Source: Temnopleurus reevesii (lineage: Eukaryota > Echinodermata > Echinoidea > Temnopleuroida > Temnopleuridae). Taken from it: a stretch of 23,000 nt of DNA. How positions within the stretch are numbered: the first letter of the stretch is position 1; each line of letters begins with the position of its first letter. The stretch spans positions 41,583 to 64,582 of the forward strand of contig BQKZ01001745.1 in NCBI GenBank assembly GCA_036244855.1, read 5' to 3'. The translations under genes and the position numbers were made by a program. The notes under the pieces are model-generated. The model saw only the letters and a list, made by a program, of their open reading frames with translations. It had not been told where the DNA came from and ran no database searches. Positions 9,340-17,959 of the stretch are shown piece after piece.

Positions 9340-9450
9340 CAGTGATCTTGTTTGGTGCCACTGATAGCAAGACGAGGGAAGGACCTTTGGTAGGTAGGAT
9401 GAAGATCGACACACGCGATACAGACACTGGAGGGCGCTAAACTTCTGCAT
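9340..9450 (-). CDS. KYAT3: Kynurenine aminotransferase (KYAT3-like), coding exon 1: predicted mitochondrial leader
   Basis: First recognisable coding exon of a PLP-dependent aminotransferase of the kynurenine aminotransferase / cysteine-S-conjugate beta-lyase family (kynurenine to kynurenic acid; glutamine transaminase K activity). It encodes 37 residues beginning MQKFSALQCLYRVCRSSS, with several Arg/Lys, many Ser and no Asp or Glu, the composition of a mitochondrial presequence. It ends in phase 0 at a strong donor (GTAAGTTT, 9332-9339). Joined to the exon at 2571-2635 the frame continues without a stop and reaches the conserved enzyme start. Human KYAT3 likewise has an N-terminal leader ahead of a second internal Met. 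The ATG at 9450 has a G at -3. A possible 3' splice site (ACTTTCCAG, ending at 9465) lies 14 bases upstream, so an untranslated exon may exist further up. Its assignment rests on phase and leader character, since leaders are not conserved in sequence. It is less certain than exons 2-4. Confidence 0.62.
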
Positions 9451-9547
9451 AACAATATAGGATCCTGGAAAGTAATAACAGGTTTGTGATAAGTATACAT
9501 AAACAATAAAGGATGGGACATTACTTGGTTAAATGATAATAACAATA

Positions 9548-9685
9548 CAGTGGAACCTCCTTATAAAGAGGTTGGATACGAGATACCTGTTATAACAAGG
9601 TGATCTTATTGGTCCCAGGTCTTTATAGTTCTGTGTTTTTTTACCCTGATATAGTAAGGAACCTGATATAACAAGGATGTGCATT
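9548..9685. mobile_element. Pogo/Tigger-like MITE family D, copy 1 (right end truncated)
   Basis: It starts CAGTGGAACCTCCTTATAAAGAGG after a TA (9546-9547) and contains repeated TATAACAAGG motifs. Complete relatives are at 14964-15138 and 20108-20266. The right terminus is missing. Confidence 0.65.
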
Positions 9686-9869
9686 ATTAAAGGTATAGAT
9701 TCGTAATGACCGGGATGCAGAAAGTGATGTTAAACGAGCTGATGTATTTACAAGTTGCTTTACATGCCTAAATATATCTGTGTAGGATATTAGGAGTACA
9801 TTTTTGCGCATATTCTGTGTATTTTACGTCGAATACATCAATCAGCCATTATTCCTACGGTGTGCTAAG

Positions 9870-9960
9870 TGCTTTTGCATGGGGGAGCGTCGGCCTGAAA
9901 TGGGCGGTGCGATCGGTGGTATTGTGTGCGGTGTGTGAGTTCGCGTTCATTTTGTACATG
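9870..9960 (-). promoter_or_regulatory. CpG-richer stretch, possible KYAT promoter region
   Basis: About nine CpG dinucleotides fall in 90 bases, with one GGGCGG on the plus strand, in an otherwise CpG-poor AT-rich setting. It is about 0.4-0.5 kb upstream of KYAT coding exon 1. No TATA box or initiator was pinned down, so this is position-based inference only. Confidence 0.2.
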
Positions 9961-10009
9961 AAGCATGTTGTGTAAGGGAGAACGACAGCAGCATGACTTT
10001 TTATTTTGC

Positions 10010-10145
10010 AATAATTAAGACATTTCTAGGTCGATTTCATTCAAACAAACTATGAACATGCTCTAATTTACTATTGAAAAACTGCATTATGGTAATAATT
10101 TCACTGCAGCTCGCAAACTAGTTAAATATCTAAAGCGCCCTCCTC
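10010..10145 (-). repeat. Dispersed repeat family A, copy 2 (inverted)
   Basis: The minus strand carries GAGCTGCAGTGAAATTATTACC and TAGAGCATGTTCATAGT, matching copy 1 at 3165-3290. It lies just upstream of KYAT exon 1, whereas copy 1 lies in intron 1. Confidence 0.6.
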
Positions 10146-10206
10146 CCAAAACTAGTCTATCGTTTTAAGTCAATTTATTCAAAAATTTGAAACTTCCCAA
10201 ATTTTT

Positions 10207-10222
10207 GGAGGCACCTGCCTCC
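10207..10222. repeat. Short perfect hairpin
   Basis: GGAGGCACCTGCCTCC can form seven base pairs with a two-base turn. Nearby, CATTCTCAG (within 10268-10280) and CTGAGAATG (10301-10310) form a second nine-base inverted pair. Otherwise 10146-10860 holds no gene that I can support. Confidence 0.5.
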
Positions 10223-10861
10223 TTCTTCAGGGGAAAAAAAAAGTTCTGATATCTGACATACAGAATGCACATTCTCAGGCAAGGTTGCTAAGAGCATTGA
10301 CTGAGAATGCGCATCCTTCACAGGGTACGGTGTAGACAAAAATGGGAAACAGATAAATATATGCGCGTCTGGTATTGATGTACATGTAACAACAGAGAAA
10401 TTGTGAGAGAAAATGATAAATAGAAGGGGAGGAAAGGGAGGATAAAAGAAGGGGATGCGGCAAGTGAAAAGATGTTATAAAACTAGGAGAAAGAGTACAA
10501 CAGTAAACATAAAATACCAGCAAGTGTATAGCGCTTGAGGAGCCCCACCGCGTTGCACTTGCAGGTATGTGTGTATGTATCAATTGAGGATACAAACAAA
10601 GGCAATTTCCGGAACTCTAATGCCAGAGCATAATTTCACTGAGCTACTTGATAGTATGAAAGTCTGAATTTAAATAAATGTTGCCGCATAGCTTTTTCAG
10701 AGACAGAGTATATTTTATACAGATTCACTTTGGTTCAATAATTTACTGTCATTTTCCCTTTATCATATTCATTTACATTTCAAAATTTAGCCAAATTGCG
10801 AAATAAGCCACCTCTCTATCTAGTCCCTCACACGTCTTATTTGTGTAAAAAGTCAATCAAC

Positions 10862-11503
10862 TATGGTGCTGTCACATTAATTCGCCCATCATATGAATTT
10901 CTACAAAATCAATGAAATATTACAAATCTGACATCACCATCGTGAAGAGGGTTGCTTATTTGCCTAAACTAAAAATTTTCTTAGCGAAAGGACGCAAAAA
11001 CAATGAAAATATTGCCAAAAGATTGGCAGATTTGCTTGGATTTACAGAAAAACACAGGTCTTAGGACACTGATCTGAATGCTTCCAATTTTCGAACACAA
11101 ATCATCAAATTTGTAAATTAGCAGTCATATACCATTCGATTTCTTGATATTTTCTGGTCAAACTACTGTAAATTTTTCATCTTAGATGAAAGCAATTCAA
11201 CAGTAAATATTGTGCAAAACAGGGTGTATGAATTAATATGACACAGTTTGTTGACAATTTTTGCCACTTTCCAGCGTGGAGCGATGCGATCGTTTCGTCA
11301 ACTGAATTTTTATATCGCAGTATCTCTGTAATTCTTTCGTGAATTAATTTTATTTTTAGAAATATTTGAAGCCTGAGATATCTAGATTCATTTCGTGCCA
11401 AGATTTTAGAAAATAATTTTGTATTTTAAGAGATATATTTTGCTAGTACCACGATATAAAATGCTCTAGAAAAACTATACAAATTAATGTGAGTGACCCC
11501 ATC
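10862..11503. mobile_element. Possible 640-bp MITE with imperfect 20-bp inverted termini
   Basis: The left end TATGGTGCTGTCACATTAATT pairs with the inverted right end ATGGGGTCACTCACATTAATTT (about 11482-11503), with the last eleven bases identical. No target duplication was recognised and the open frames inside are not gene-like. Confidence 0.35.
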
Positions 11504-11558
11504 ATACTACCGCTGACTAAAATGCAAGTCTATGGCTATGCCATGGCATGGAGAGAAG

Positions 11559-11678
11559 TAGACAGAAAAATCTGACTCTCGGAGGGTTTTTTTAACGATT
11601 TCTGACTTTTGGTGGTGCCCCTAGACAGAAAAATCTGACTCTCGGAGGTTTTTTTAACGATTTCTGACTTTTGGTGGT
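11559..11678 (+). repeat. 63-bp tandem duplication
   Basis: Two nearly identical units (TAGACAGAAAAATCTGACTC..., ending CTTTTGGTGGT) start at 11559 and 11622. They differ by one T/G length change and the unit end. Confidence 0.9.
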
Positions 11679-11832
11679 ATATTGAGGAAGGATGCGTAGC
11701 CAGGCGATAGCCTCAGCGAAGCAAATCCTGATCGAAATAGACCCGTTTTATCGGTCTAGGAGAGATGGCTTATTTCACGAGAATTCCCAAGACTTTTTTG
11801 TTACTTAGAGCTGAGTTGAGGACATTATAAAC

Positions 11833-11870
11833 ACTAAGTTCCGACTAGTTCCATTCGCAAGGAACTTAGT
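11833..11870. repeat. 10-bp perfect inverted repeat
   Basis: ACTAAGTTCC at 11833-11842 and GGAACTTAGT at 11861-11870 with an 18-base loop. Function unknown. Confidence 0.6.
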
Positions 11871-11957
11871 CCTACTTTGCGTGCAATAAACGTGCAATTA
11901 AGAAAGTCAGCCGTGCGAGTGCAGTGGAACTGGAATGGTTTGTGTACACGGAGGCAT

Positions 11958-12017
11958 NNNNNNNNNNNNNNNNNNNNNNNNNNNNNNNNNNNNNNNNNNN
12001 NNNNNNNNNNNNNNNNN
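11958..12017. other. Assembly gap (60 N) beside a poly-C run
   Basis: Sixty undetermined bases followed at once by 13 C residues (12018-12030). A homopolymer at the gap edge suggests sequencing failure. The missing part probably held the left end of the element at 12033-12860. Confidence 0.98.
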
Positions 12018-12032
12018 CCCCCCCCCCCCCTC

Positions 12033-12860
12033 CCAGATCTCGGCCGCCGGTAGCGTGATCGCCACGAAAATTTGCATGCGGGTAGAAAATAATGTAAACT
12101 ACAAAGCTCCATTGTCAAATATTGAAGAAAAAAGTCAAAATCAATGAAATATGCTATGAGTTACGCATAAAATCACACTTTATGATCTAATCTTCAAAAT
12201 GCACGTCCTGGAAAGCTAATTTTTAGTAACATTTCTTTTTTTTTTATAAATCTACTCGAAAAACAATGTATCGCACTGAATTTCTTTTTTTTAATTGCTT
12301 TTTTTAAATTTCTAGTGTATCTTTCCTTTCTTTTTATTTTTGTTTGTTTTTTTTTTCATTGGAATTTATTGTTGAACTATTCAGAACCATAGTTATGCTA
12401 TAACACGTATTTATTTCATCCCATTAATTATGCTATGAGTTACGCATTAAATCACACTTTATGATCACTTGTGTGTTCACTTCATTTCCTTGTCATTTTG
12501 CTTATGATTAAGATTCTGCTAGGATCGAAAGCTCAAGCTCTTTTTTTTTACTTCATTTTACTCCACAGCTCTCCATTATTGGATAAGAAGTTTCAGCAGT
12601 TCTCTTTATTTATTTACTTTATGATCTTATCTTCAAAATGCACTTCCTGGAAAGCTTATTTTTATTAACGTTTACTTTTTTTTTAAATAAATCTACTCGA
12701 AAAACAATGTATCGCAACAAATTTCTTTTTTTAATTGCTTTTTTAATTTCTAGTGTATTGTTCTGTTCTTTTTATTTTTGTTTTTTTTCATTGAAATTTA
12801 TTGTTGAACCATTCAGAACCATAGTTATGCTAACCCGTATTGATTTCATCCCATTAAAGT
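12033..12860 (+). mobile_element. Family C element copy 2, partial, internally duplicated
   Basis: The start (CTCGGCCGCCGGTAGCGTGATCGCC, then AAATTTGCATGCGGGTA, then GTAAACTACAAA) follows the left sub-terminal part of the TTAA element at 6581-7314. Its terminus falls in the gap. Inside, 12149-12426 and 12429-12856 are direct copies (landmarks ATGCTATGAGTTACGCAT, CTTCAAAATGCAC, CTCGAAAAACAATGTATCGCA, ATTCAGAACCATAGTTATGC). The second copy is split by a 160-bp insertion. The right end is cut by the next element. Open frames here are T-rich noise. Confidence 0.65.
12467..12626. mobile_element. 160-bp insertion flanked by an 11-bp direct repeat
   Basis: The second internal copy of the family C element is interrupted. 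ACTTTATGATC occurs at 12456-12466 and again at 12616-12626, whereas the first copy has it once (near 12175-12186). This is the pattern of an insertion with target duplication, possibly a retroposed fragment. The inserted sequence is not recognised. Confidence 0.55.
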
Positions 12861-12880
12861 GAAGATATCAATGTATCATT

Positions 12881-13139
12881 CAGTGGCGTACCGTGGGTGG
12901 ACCCATGGGGGGGGGGCACAGGCCCGAAAAGTCAAGAAGATGTCAAATCGAGGGAGCGGGGAGAATGTGGAAGGGGTATATCTTTCTCCCATAGGAGGGA
13001 GATTAAGAAAATAAATCATGACGCCTTTTCTGATCGTAAAATGAGAAATGACATAATGCGTATAGGGCAACGAGGTGAAGACTTTGAGCGGCCGGGCGAG
13101 GGTATGGGAAGGGGTCCCCCCTCCCACGGTAGGTTTTTC
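12881..13139. mobile_element. GC-rich element with CAGTGGCGTACCGTGGG terminus
   Basis: It begins CAGTGGCGTACCGTGGG and then a G run (12907-12916). CAGTGGCGTA is a common start of hAT-like non-autonomous elements. TACCGTGGG (12889-12897) is matched by CCCACGGTA (13123-13131). The outer right end is not preserved. Base composition differs sharply from the AT-rich neighbourhood, and the frames on both strands are products of that composition. Confidence 0.45.
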
Positions 13140-13957
13140 TGAAAAAGAGATCACAGAAATTGCGGGTTTTTCTTTTTTTTTTACATTAACGAGGCAACGG
13201 CATCGATCCGTATATCGCGGTTGCCGGGGATGACCACGGATAAAAAATAAACCCTAAATTTGAAGACTCGGAAATAAACCAAGAAAAAACTTAGATACTG
13301 CTGGGAAAAATCATTTATTTACAAAATATTACGTTTCAGCATTTGCCGAAATAATGAAGGCGCATAATAATTCATTAGTTCTTAGAGAATGACACATTCA
13401 TTCCTATTTCAATTAAATCACTGGTATTTAAAAAAAAATAAACGTTTGATGGGTTCAATAATTCACTGTAGGGAATCATTGAACCAATCAAAGCTTTTTT
13501 TTTTCAAATGTAATATTGTCCCTAGACTTCGGTGTTATTGCACTCTGGCACCAAAATATCGCACGCAAATTTATATACAGCATTATTATACATACGATAT
13601 AATTGTGCTACAATGTATGTGCAATCGTGTTTTGGAGACTTACGCCCACTTACTTTGATTTGGGTGATTCCATCTTTTTTTTTAAAGATATTTTATTAGG
13701 TTATTGACCATTCAGCTCCCCACTCCCTTTCAAACACGTTCCGCAGTCCCTGCCTTATTATTACACCTGCTGATAGGATGGATCGTGGTTGGATTTTTAC
13801 CAACCAGATTTGGTCGGAATAATGCTCAAAACAATACAACACAATAGACATTTTAAACGCTTGTAAAAACGTCTTGACTTGCTGCAAGATGGCACTCACT
13901 TGGCTCATGATTTTAAATTGTAATTCTGATGTCCCGACGTAGGGCCTTGACAAAAGA
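13140..13957. other. Intergenic stretch without recognisable gene
   Basis: Mostly AT-rich with T runs. One hairpin, TGGTTGG (13786-13792) with CCAACCA (13800-13806), is visible. Short frames on both strands show no motif and no matching splice sites. Confidence 0.5.
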
Positions 13958-14142
13958 GGGTGTTGCTCAAAAGTTGCAATTGATCGCAAGTTGCAGTTGA
14001 TGGGAACGTGCCAATCAAAATCAATGTTTCATACGCGTCTTGATAAATGCGCATACCGTCCGCGAATGAAAATGAATGAAAATGCGTGTTACAATTTGCA
14101 AAGTTGCAATATTGATTTGCAGTTGATTTTGAACAACACAAC
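13958..14142 (-). mobile_element. MITE family E, copy 1
   Basis: It starts GGGTGTTGCTCAAAAGTTGCAA and ends TTGATTTTGAACAACAC, near-inverted termini. Inner arms repeat TTGCAATTGATCGCAAGTTG and contain GGGAACGTGCCAATC. The opposite-orientation copy at 22351-22516 shares the same order of blocks. Confidence 0.75.
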
Positions 14143-14963
14143 ATTAACTTTCAAGTAGTTTTGAATCATGCTCAGTGAGGGCCTCGTAATTAGGCCTTGA
14201 ACAGTTAACTTTCAAACACAATGCCGAACGCAAAGCGATTCTCAGTCTAGTTGAGTTCTTTGTGAAGTAAGTTTTATTCCTCTTTGTTCAGAAGCAGCTA
14301 ATAAGTTTAATTATTGGACAGAGAAATTTTTAGAGAGTGTTATTTATATGAATTTACAGCAGTTTGAAAATTCAAATCAGTGGCCTTTAAAAAAAGGAAT
14401 GCCATCAACTTTGCATATTACGATTTAAAAAAAATGTCGCCTGAAGTATATCAACGCATAAAATATGAATTCTCAACCAAGCTCCGCCCATAAATTTATG
14501 CCAACGCCCAATCACACATATATTACACTTACACAACAAATTCAGAAACATATACCATGTGTGTTTTCTTTTTTTGGTAAATCACCATTTATTCACATAT
14601 TTTTGATGCAATAAGAAGTCACATTATATATTATATACAAATATAGTACAGGGCAAATAAAAACAGTAAAAAAAGTTATTCCCTCGATTTGAAAGTTTCA
14701 TAAACTTTAACGAGGAAGTGTCAAGTAGCAAAATTGACAGGTAATGTCTGCTCAATTGAACATAATCCCGTATTTTCTACGTGAATGAACACAAATAAGA
14801 AAAAATATGTCACTTTTCAAAATTAACATGATTTAATTAATCTTTCTTTGTCTGATGGTACTGTTCCTGTTAGATATGGAAGAAGGCCAATATTTTCTCA
14901 CTTCATAAAGAGGGGACAAACGCCCAGTCAACAATAATGGACCAATTTCTATGTTAACTTGTA
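14143..14963. other. Intergenic stretch without recognisable gene
   Basis: AT-rich. A donor-like GAAGTAAGTTTT at 14265-14276 follows a short frame, but nothing supports an exon. No repeat partner was noticed. Confidence 0.45.
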
Positions 14964-15138
14964 CAGTCAAACCTTCTTATGAAGAGCACTGATATAACAA
15001 GTTCTCGTTATAACAAGGTAATTTTCCTGGTCCCATCTCTTTGTATTTTATTGTAATTTTGCCCTGATATAACAAGGTTTCATTATAAAGAGGAAATTTC
15101 TCTGGTCCCAACGACCTCGTTATAACGAGGTTAGACTG
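14964..15138. mobile_element. Pogo/Tigger-like MITE family D, copy 2 (complete)
   Basis: A 175-bp element with inverted ends CAGTCAAACCT and CAGTCTAACCT, bordered by TA on both sides (14962-14963 and 15139-15140). The interior repeats TATAACAAGG and GTTATAACGAGG several times. TA duplication and a CAG start fit pogo-type Tc1/mariner relatives. It has no coding capacity. Confidence 0.85.
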
Positions 15139-15140
15139 TA

Positions 15141-15182
15141 TTCATTTACTTATTACGTTTTATTTCAACAGGGTAGCCCCAT
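15141..15182 (-). repeat. Possible LINE/SINE 3' tail, inverted
   Basis: The minus strand reads GGGGCTACCCTGTTGAAATAAAACG, resembling the AATAAA-containing tail of a non-LTR element. Only the end is visible; low certainty. Confidence 0.25.
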
Positions 15183-17123
15183 CAGTAATCAAGGAAGCTG
15201 GGGGCTGGGGGCCCTTTATAACAGGATATACATTAAACATAATTTATCTGAATGCAGTCGCTTCATCTTTTTTAAATATTTTTTTTAATTTTTTTTTTTT
15301 TACATACATACATATACATGAAAGCAAACTGTTGCATTCTCTGATAGTTAACACAAACAGTAGGCCTACATGAATTTAGAAAAATAGATTACAATTTTCA
15401 CTGAAGAAACGTAGAGAGCATAATTATGAGTATTTTGCAACATCAATGCATAGATTTCAACAAAATTAACGACTTGCGGTTTTGTGAAAAATTATGTATG
15501 AAACAGTAAAAACACCAAAAACCCATTTAAAAGGATGTGATATTTTCACAAATTAAATGTTCTTTAAATCTTCACATGTTATGATAACTGAAATATGAAA
15601 TTGAATTCAGAAAACAAGAGTATCAATTTAGGGAATCAAGAAGAAATTCAGGTAAATCCAACAAATAAGGAAATATTGATGTTCATGTAGACATATTATC
15701 TAACATCGTTCAAAACTAAACCAGGTATAGATGAATTGCATTTATTGTGGTATTAGAAGCTTCTATGCTAGCTTTTAAGAAGTTATTGGAAAAGGACAGC
15801 TGGGTCAGACTCTGTCGTTTTTCTCACTTTTAGTGTTTTCATTTTGGGATGATCAGTTCCCTGCTATTTGATCTTGTTGTGCTGTAATGGCGTGTGTCAC
15901 CACATTGGGTAAACATATCTAGAATATATGATGGTGAGGTGCCATTCAAAGTGTCGAACATGAGTTTATATTCATGAAATTGCTAAAGTTTTTCCAAAAT
16001 CATCTTCCTAATAGTCTTTGACATTGAAAAGTCATCTTCATAAAAGTCATGGCATTGAAAGATCTTCATAAATTCATCATAAAAGTGAGGTGATTTCTTT
16101 TAGTGAATTCAAATTCAATCTTTTGAGACAAAGGTCTTATTCATCGTGAACCTGAATTGATTTGTTGGAACTTAAAAGTTTGCCATTGAAACAAAAAATC
16201 ACCTATTGCAATCAACCTGTTGTGAGATCATCGTGAACTCCACTCAACCTAATCGAAGCCCATTTTTAGCACGTTTCGTGATCACATCGACAGCAAGTTT
16301 CATCTACACCTTTTGGACTTGCTGAAACTGGAACATTAACATGAACCTGTAGAATGGACACTCATTCTGATGATTTTACTTTTGTAAGCTATCCACACAT
16401 TTGTTTACTTGTTTGTAAATAGAATGTTTAATCATAACAATATTGTGATCATTAGTTAGGTTTTCTTGTGTCAAGATTTCAAAACACCCTGAACACTTGA
16501 AATATAAGTTCAAATACAAGATAATGATTTATTTTCTAAGAAATGCTAATGACTTTGTCTTTGATATCGAAACCTAAAATGAGCTACTGCAAATGGACAT
16601 TTTTATAAGAGGATGCAAAGTGTACAATAAATTACCCTCAAAATAAAACATAACTTATTTTGTAATGACCCTTTAAACATGTCATAGCACGTGACGTGAT
16701 ATTGGTCACGTTTCATAACGTATATCATGTACTTCTTGTCAGTAAATTTATATAACCTATTGTTTTTAAGAATCCGATTTTCTTAATAAATGCTTATTTT
16801 CTTTAAATCTTCAAAGGGTCAAGTTGATAAATGTATCCCTACCCATGTATATATTGACAAAAAACTGTTCTTTTTGCGTTAAGCATTGAAAAGGGCGGAT
16901 TTTTTAAACATTAAGACATAATAAACTACTTGCAAAGAAGTGCATGAACTACGGCATATCAAGTGACCCAACGTTGCCAATTTGCAAGACAAACAAATGT
17001 TGAGTTATAATGTTGAAATATTCAAAACTTTCTTATTTATTGTCCGATTTGCTTCAATTTTTCTCTCAATCTGTTCGTCAGATTTATTTTTTGGCTTTAA
17101 ATCAAAGCAGGCTTTTCCTGGCG
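15183..17123. other. Intergenic stretch without recognisable gene
   Basis: AT-rich sequence with a T-rich run at 15268-15301. An inverted pair, ACGTGAC (16689-16695) and GTCACGT (16705-16711), includes a CACGTG E-box core at 16688-16693. I see no exon, RNA gene or repeat partner here. Confidence 0.5.
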
Positions 17124-17253
17124 CAGACAAAGTCTTTAAGATTGACTGGTATCAGTTCTTATGCTCAATATGCGTAATCATTGATCATTGCGCACATATA
17201 TACACCAGTCGATCTTAAAGTCGTTTGTAAAGTCTTTCTTATCTTGTTGAAAC
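17124..17253. mobile_element. Palindromic MITE, copy 2 (left end degraded)
   Basis: Same family as 814-964. It shares the arm GACTGGTATCAGTTCTT, the central GCGTAAT...GCGCA segment and the right part AAAGTCTTTCTTATCTTG, but the left terminus is missing or changed. It is intergenic, about 0.7 kb beyond the 3' end of the ZRSR2-like gene. Confidence 0.7.
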
Positions 17254-17532
17254 AATTGTTCATTTCTCTTAACATGCTTGCTCGCGTGGGTGTTTGTCAT
17301 GTCCTTTATGCTTACAGTAAGTGCCTGTCTTGATGAAAGTCATTGAAATTCAATACATATGAAACAGTCAAGTGGTTAACTTTTTCCGATAACAGACAAG
17401 ACACTTTCATCACGATATAAACTATTTCTGAGAAGTTAAGTGGGTCAGAGAGAATAGAACCGTACATCGTGTATTCAACTGTGCAGACACAACAATTGCA
17501 AGCCGGTTCCGATTTGAATAGCATTACAAAGG

Positions 17533-17635
17533 ACCATTGAATTTGCGTTCGACTTGATATTTCGAAAATGGTTTATATCATGTTTTTCGTTACGTTGTAT
17601 CCGATCAAAGTTTGGTTAGAAGTACATTCAATGGT
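17533..17635. repeat. 10-bp perfect inverted repeat pair
   Basis: ACCATTGAAT (17533-17542) and ATTCAATGGT (17626-17635) enclose 83 bases. It may be the ends of a very small MITE; no flanking duplication was recognised. Confidence 0.4.
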
Positions 17636-17774
17636 TCTGAAGCTATCGCAGTAACGCATTTTCAATGGATGAACAAACAACCCCGAAACATAATTGTTGA
17701 CTCAACTTGACAAAGGTATCAAAATCATCCGAAACACAATCTTCACACAAGAGTTCACATACAAAATTATGTTT

Positions 17775-17860
17775 GCAATCATTGAAACAAAGCAAATGTC
17801 AGTGTCCGCAATCATTGAAACAAAGCTAATGTCAGACTGTCCGCAATCGTTGAAACAAAA
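17775..17860 (+). repeat. 33-35-bp tandem repeat
   Basis: Units starting GCAATCATTGAAACAAAGC at 17775, 17808 and 17843 (the last diverging), just beyond the 3' end of the ZRSR2-like coding region. Confidence 0.85.
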
Positions 17861-17959
17861 GGAATATTTAAAAGCCAGTGAATTCCAAAGGTCACCTTAA
17901 TTTTCCTTGTCCAATTAGGATTTGTGAATCTACAGTCATGATTTTTTTTTTCTTTCTTC

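Noticed and set aside
10275..10595. 106-codon minus-strand frame rich in Ser, Leu, His and Tyr
   Set aside because: It derives from a purine-rich low-complexity plus strand, with no domain or splice support.
12876..13154. Overlapping 80-90-codon frames on both strands
   Set aside because: They arise from the GC-rich composition of the CAGTGGCG element; no motif is seen on either strand.
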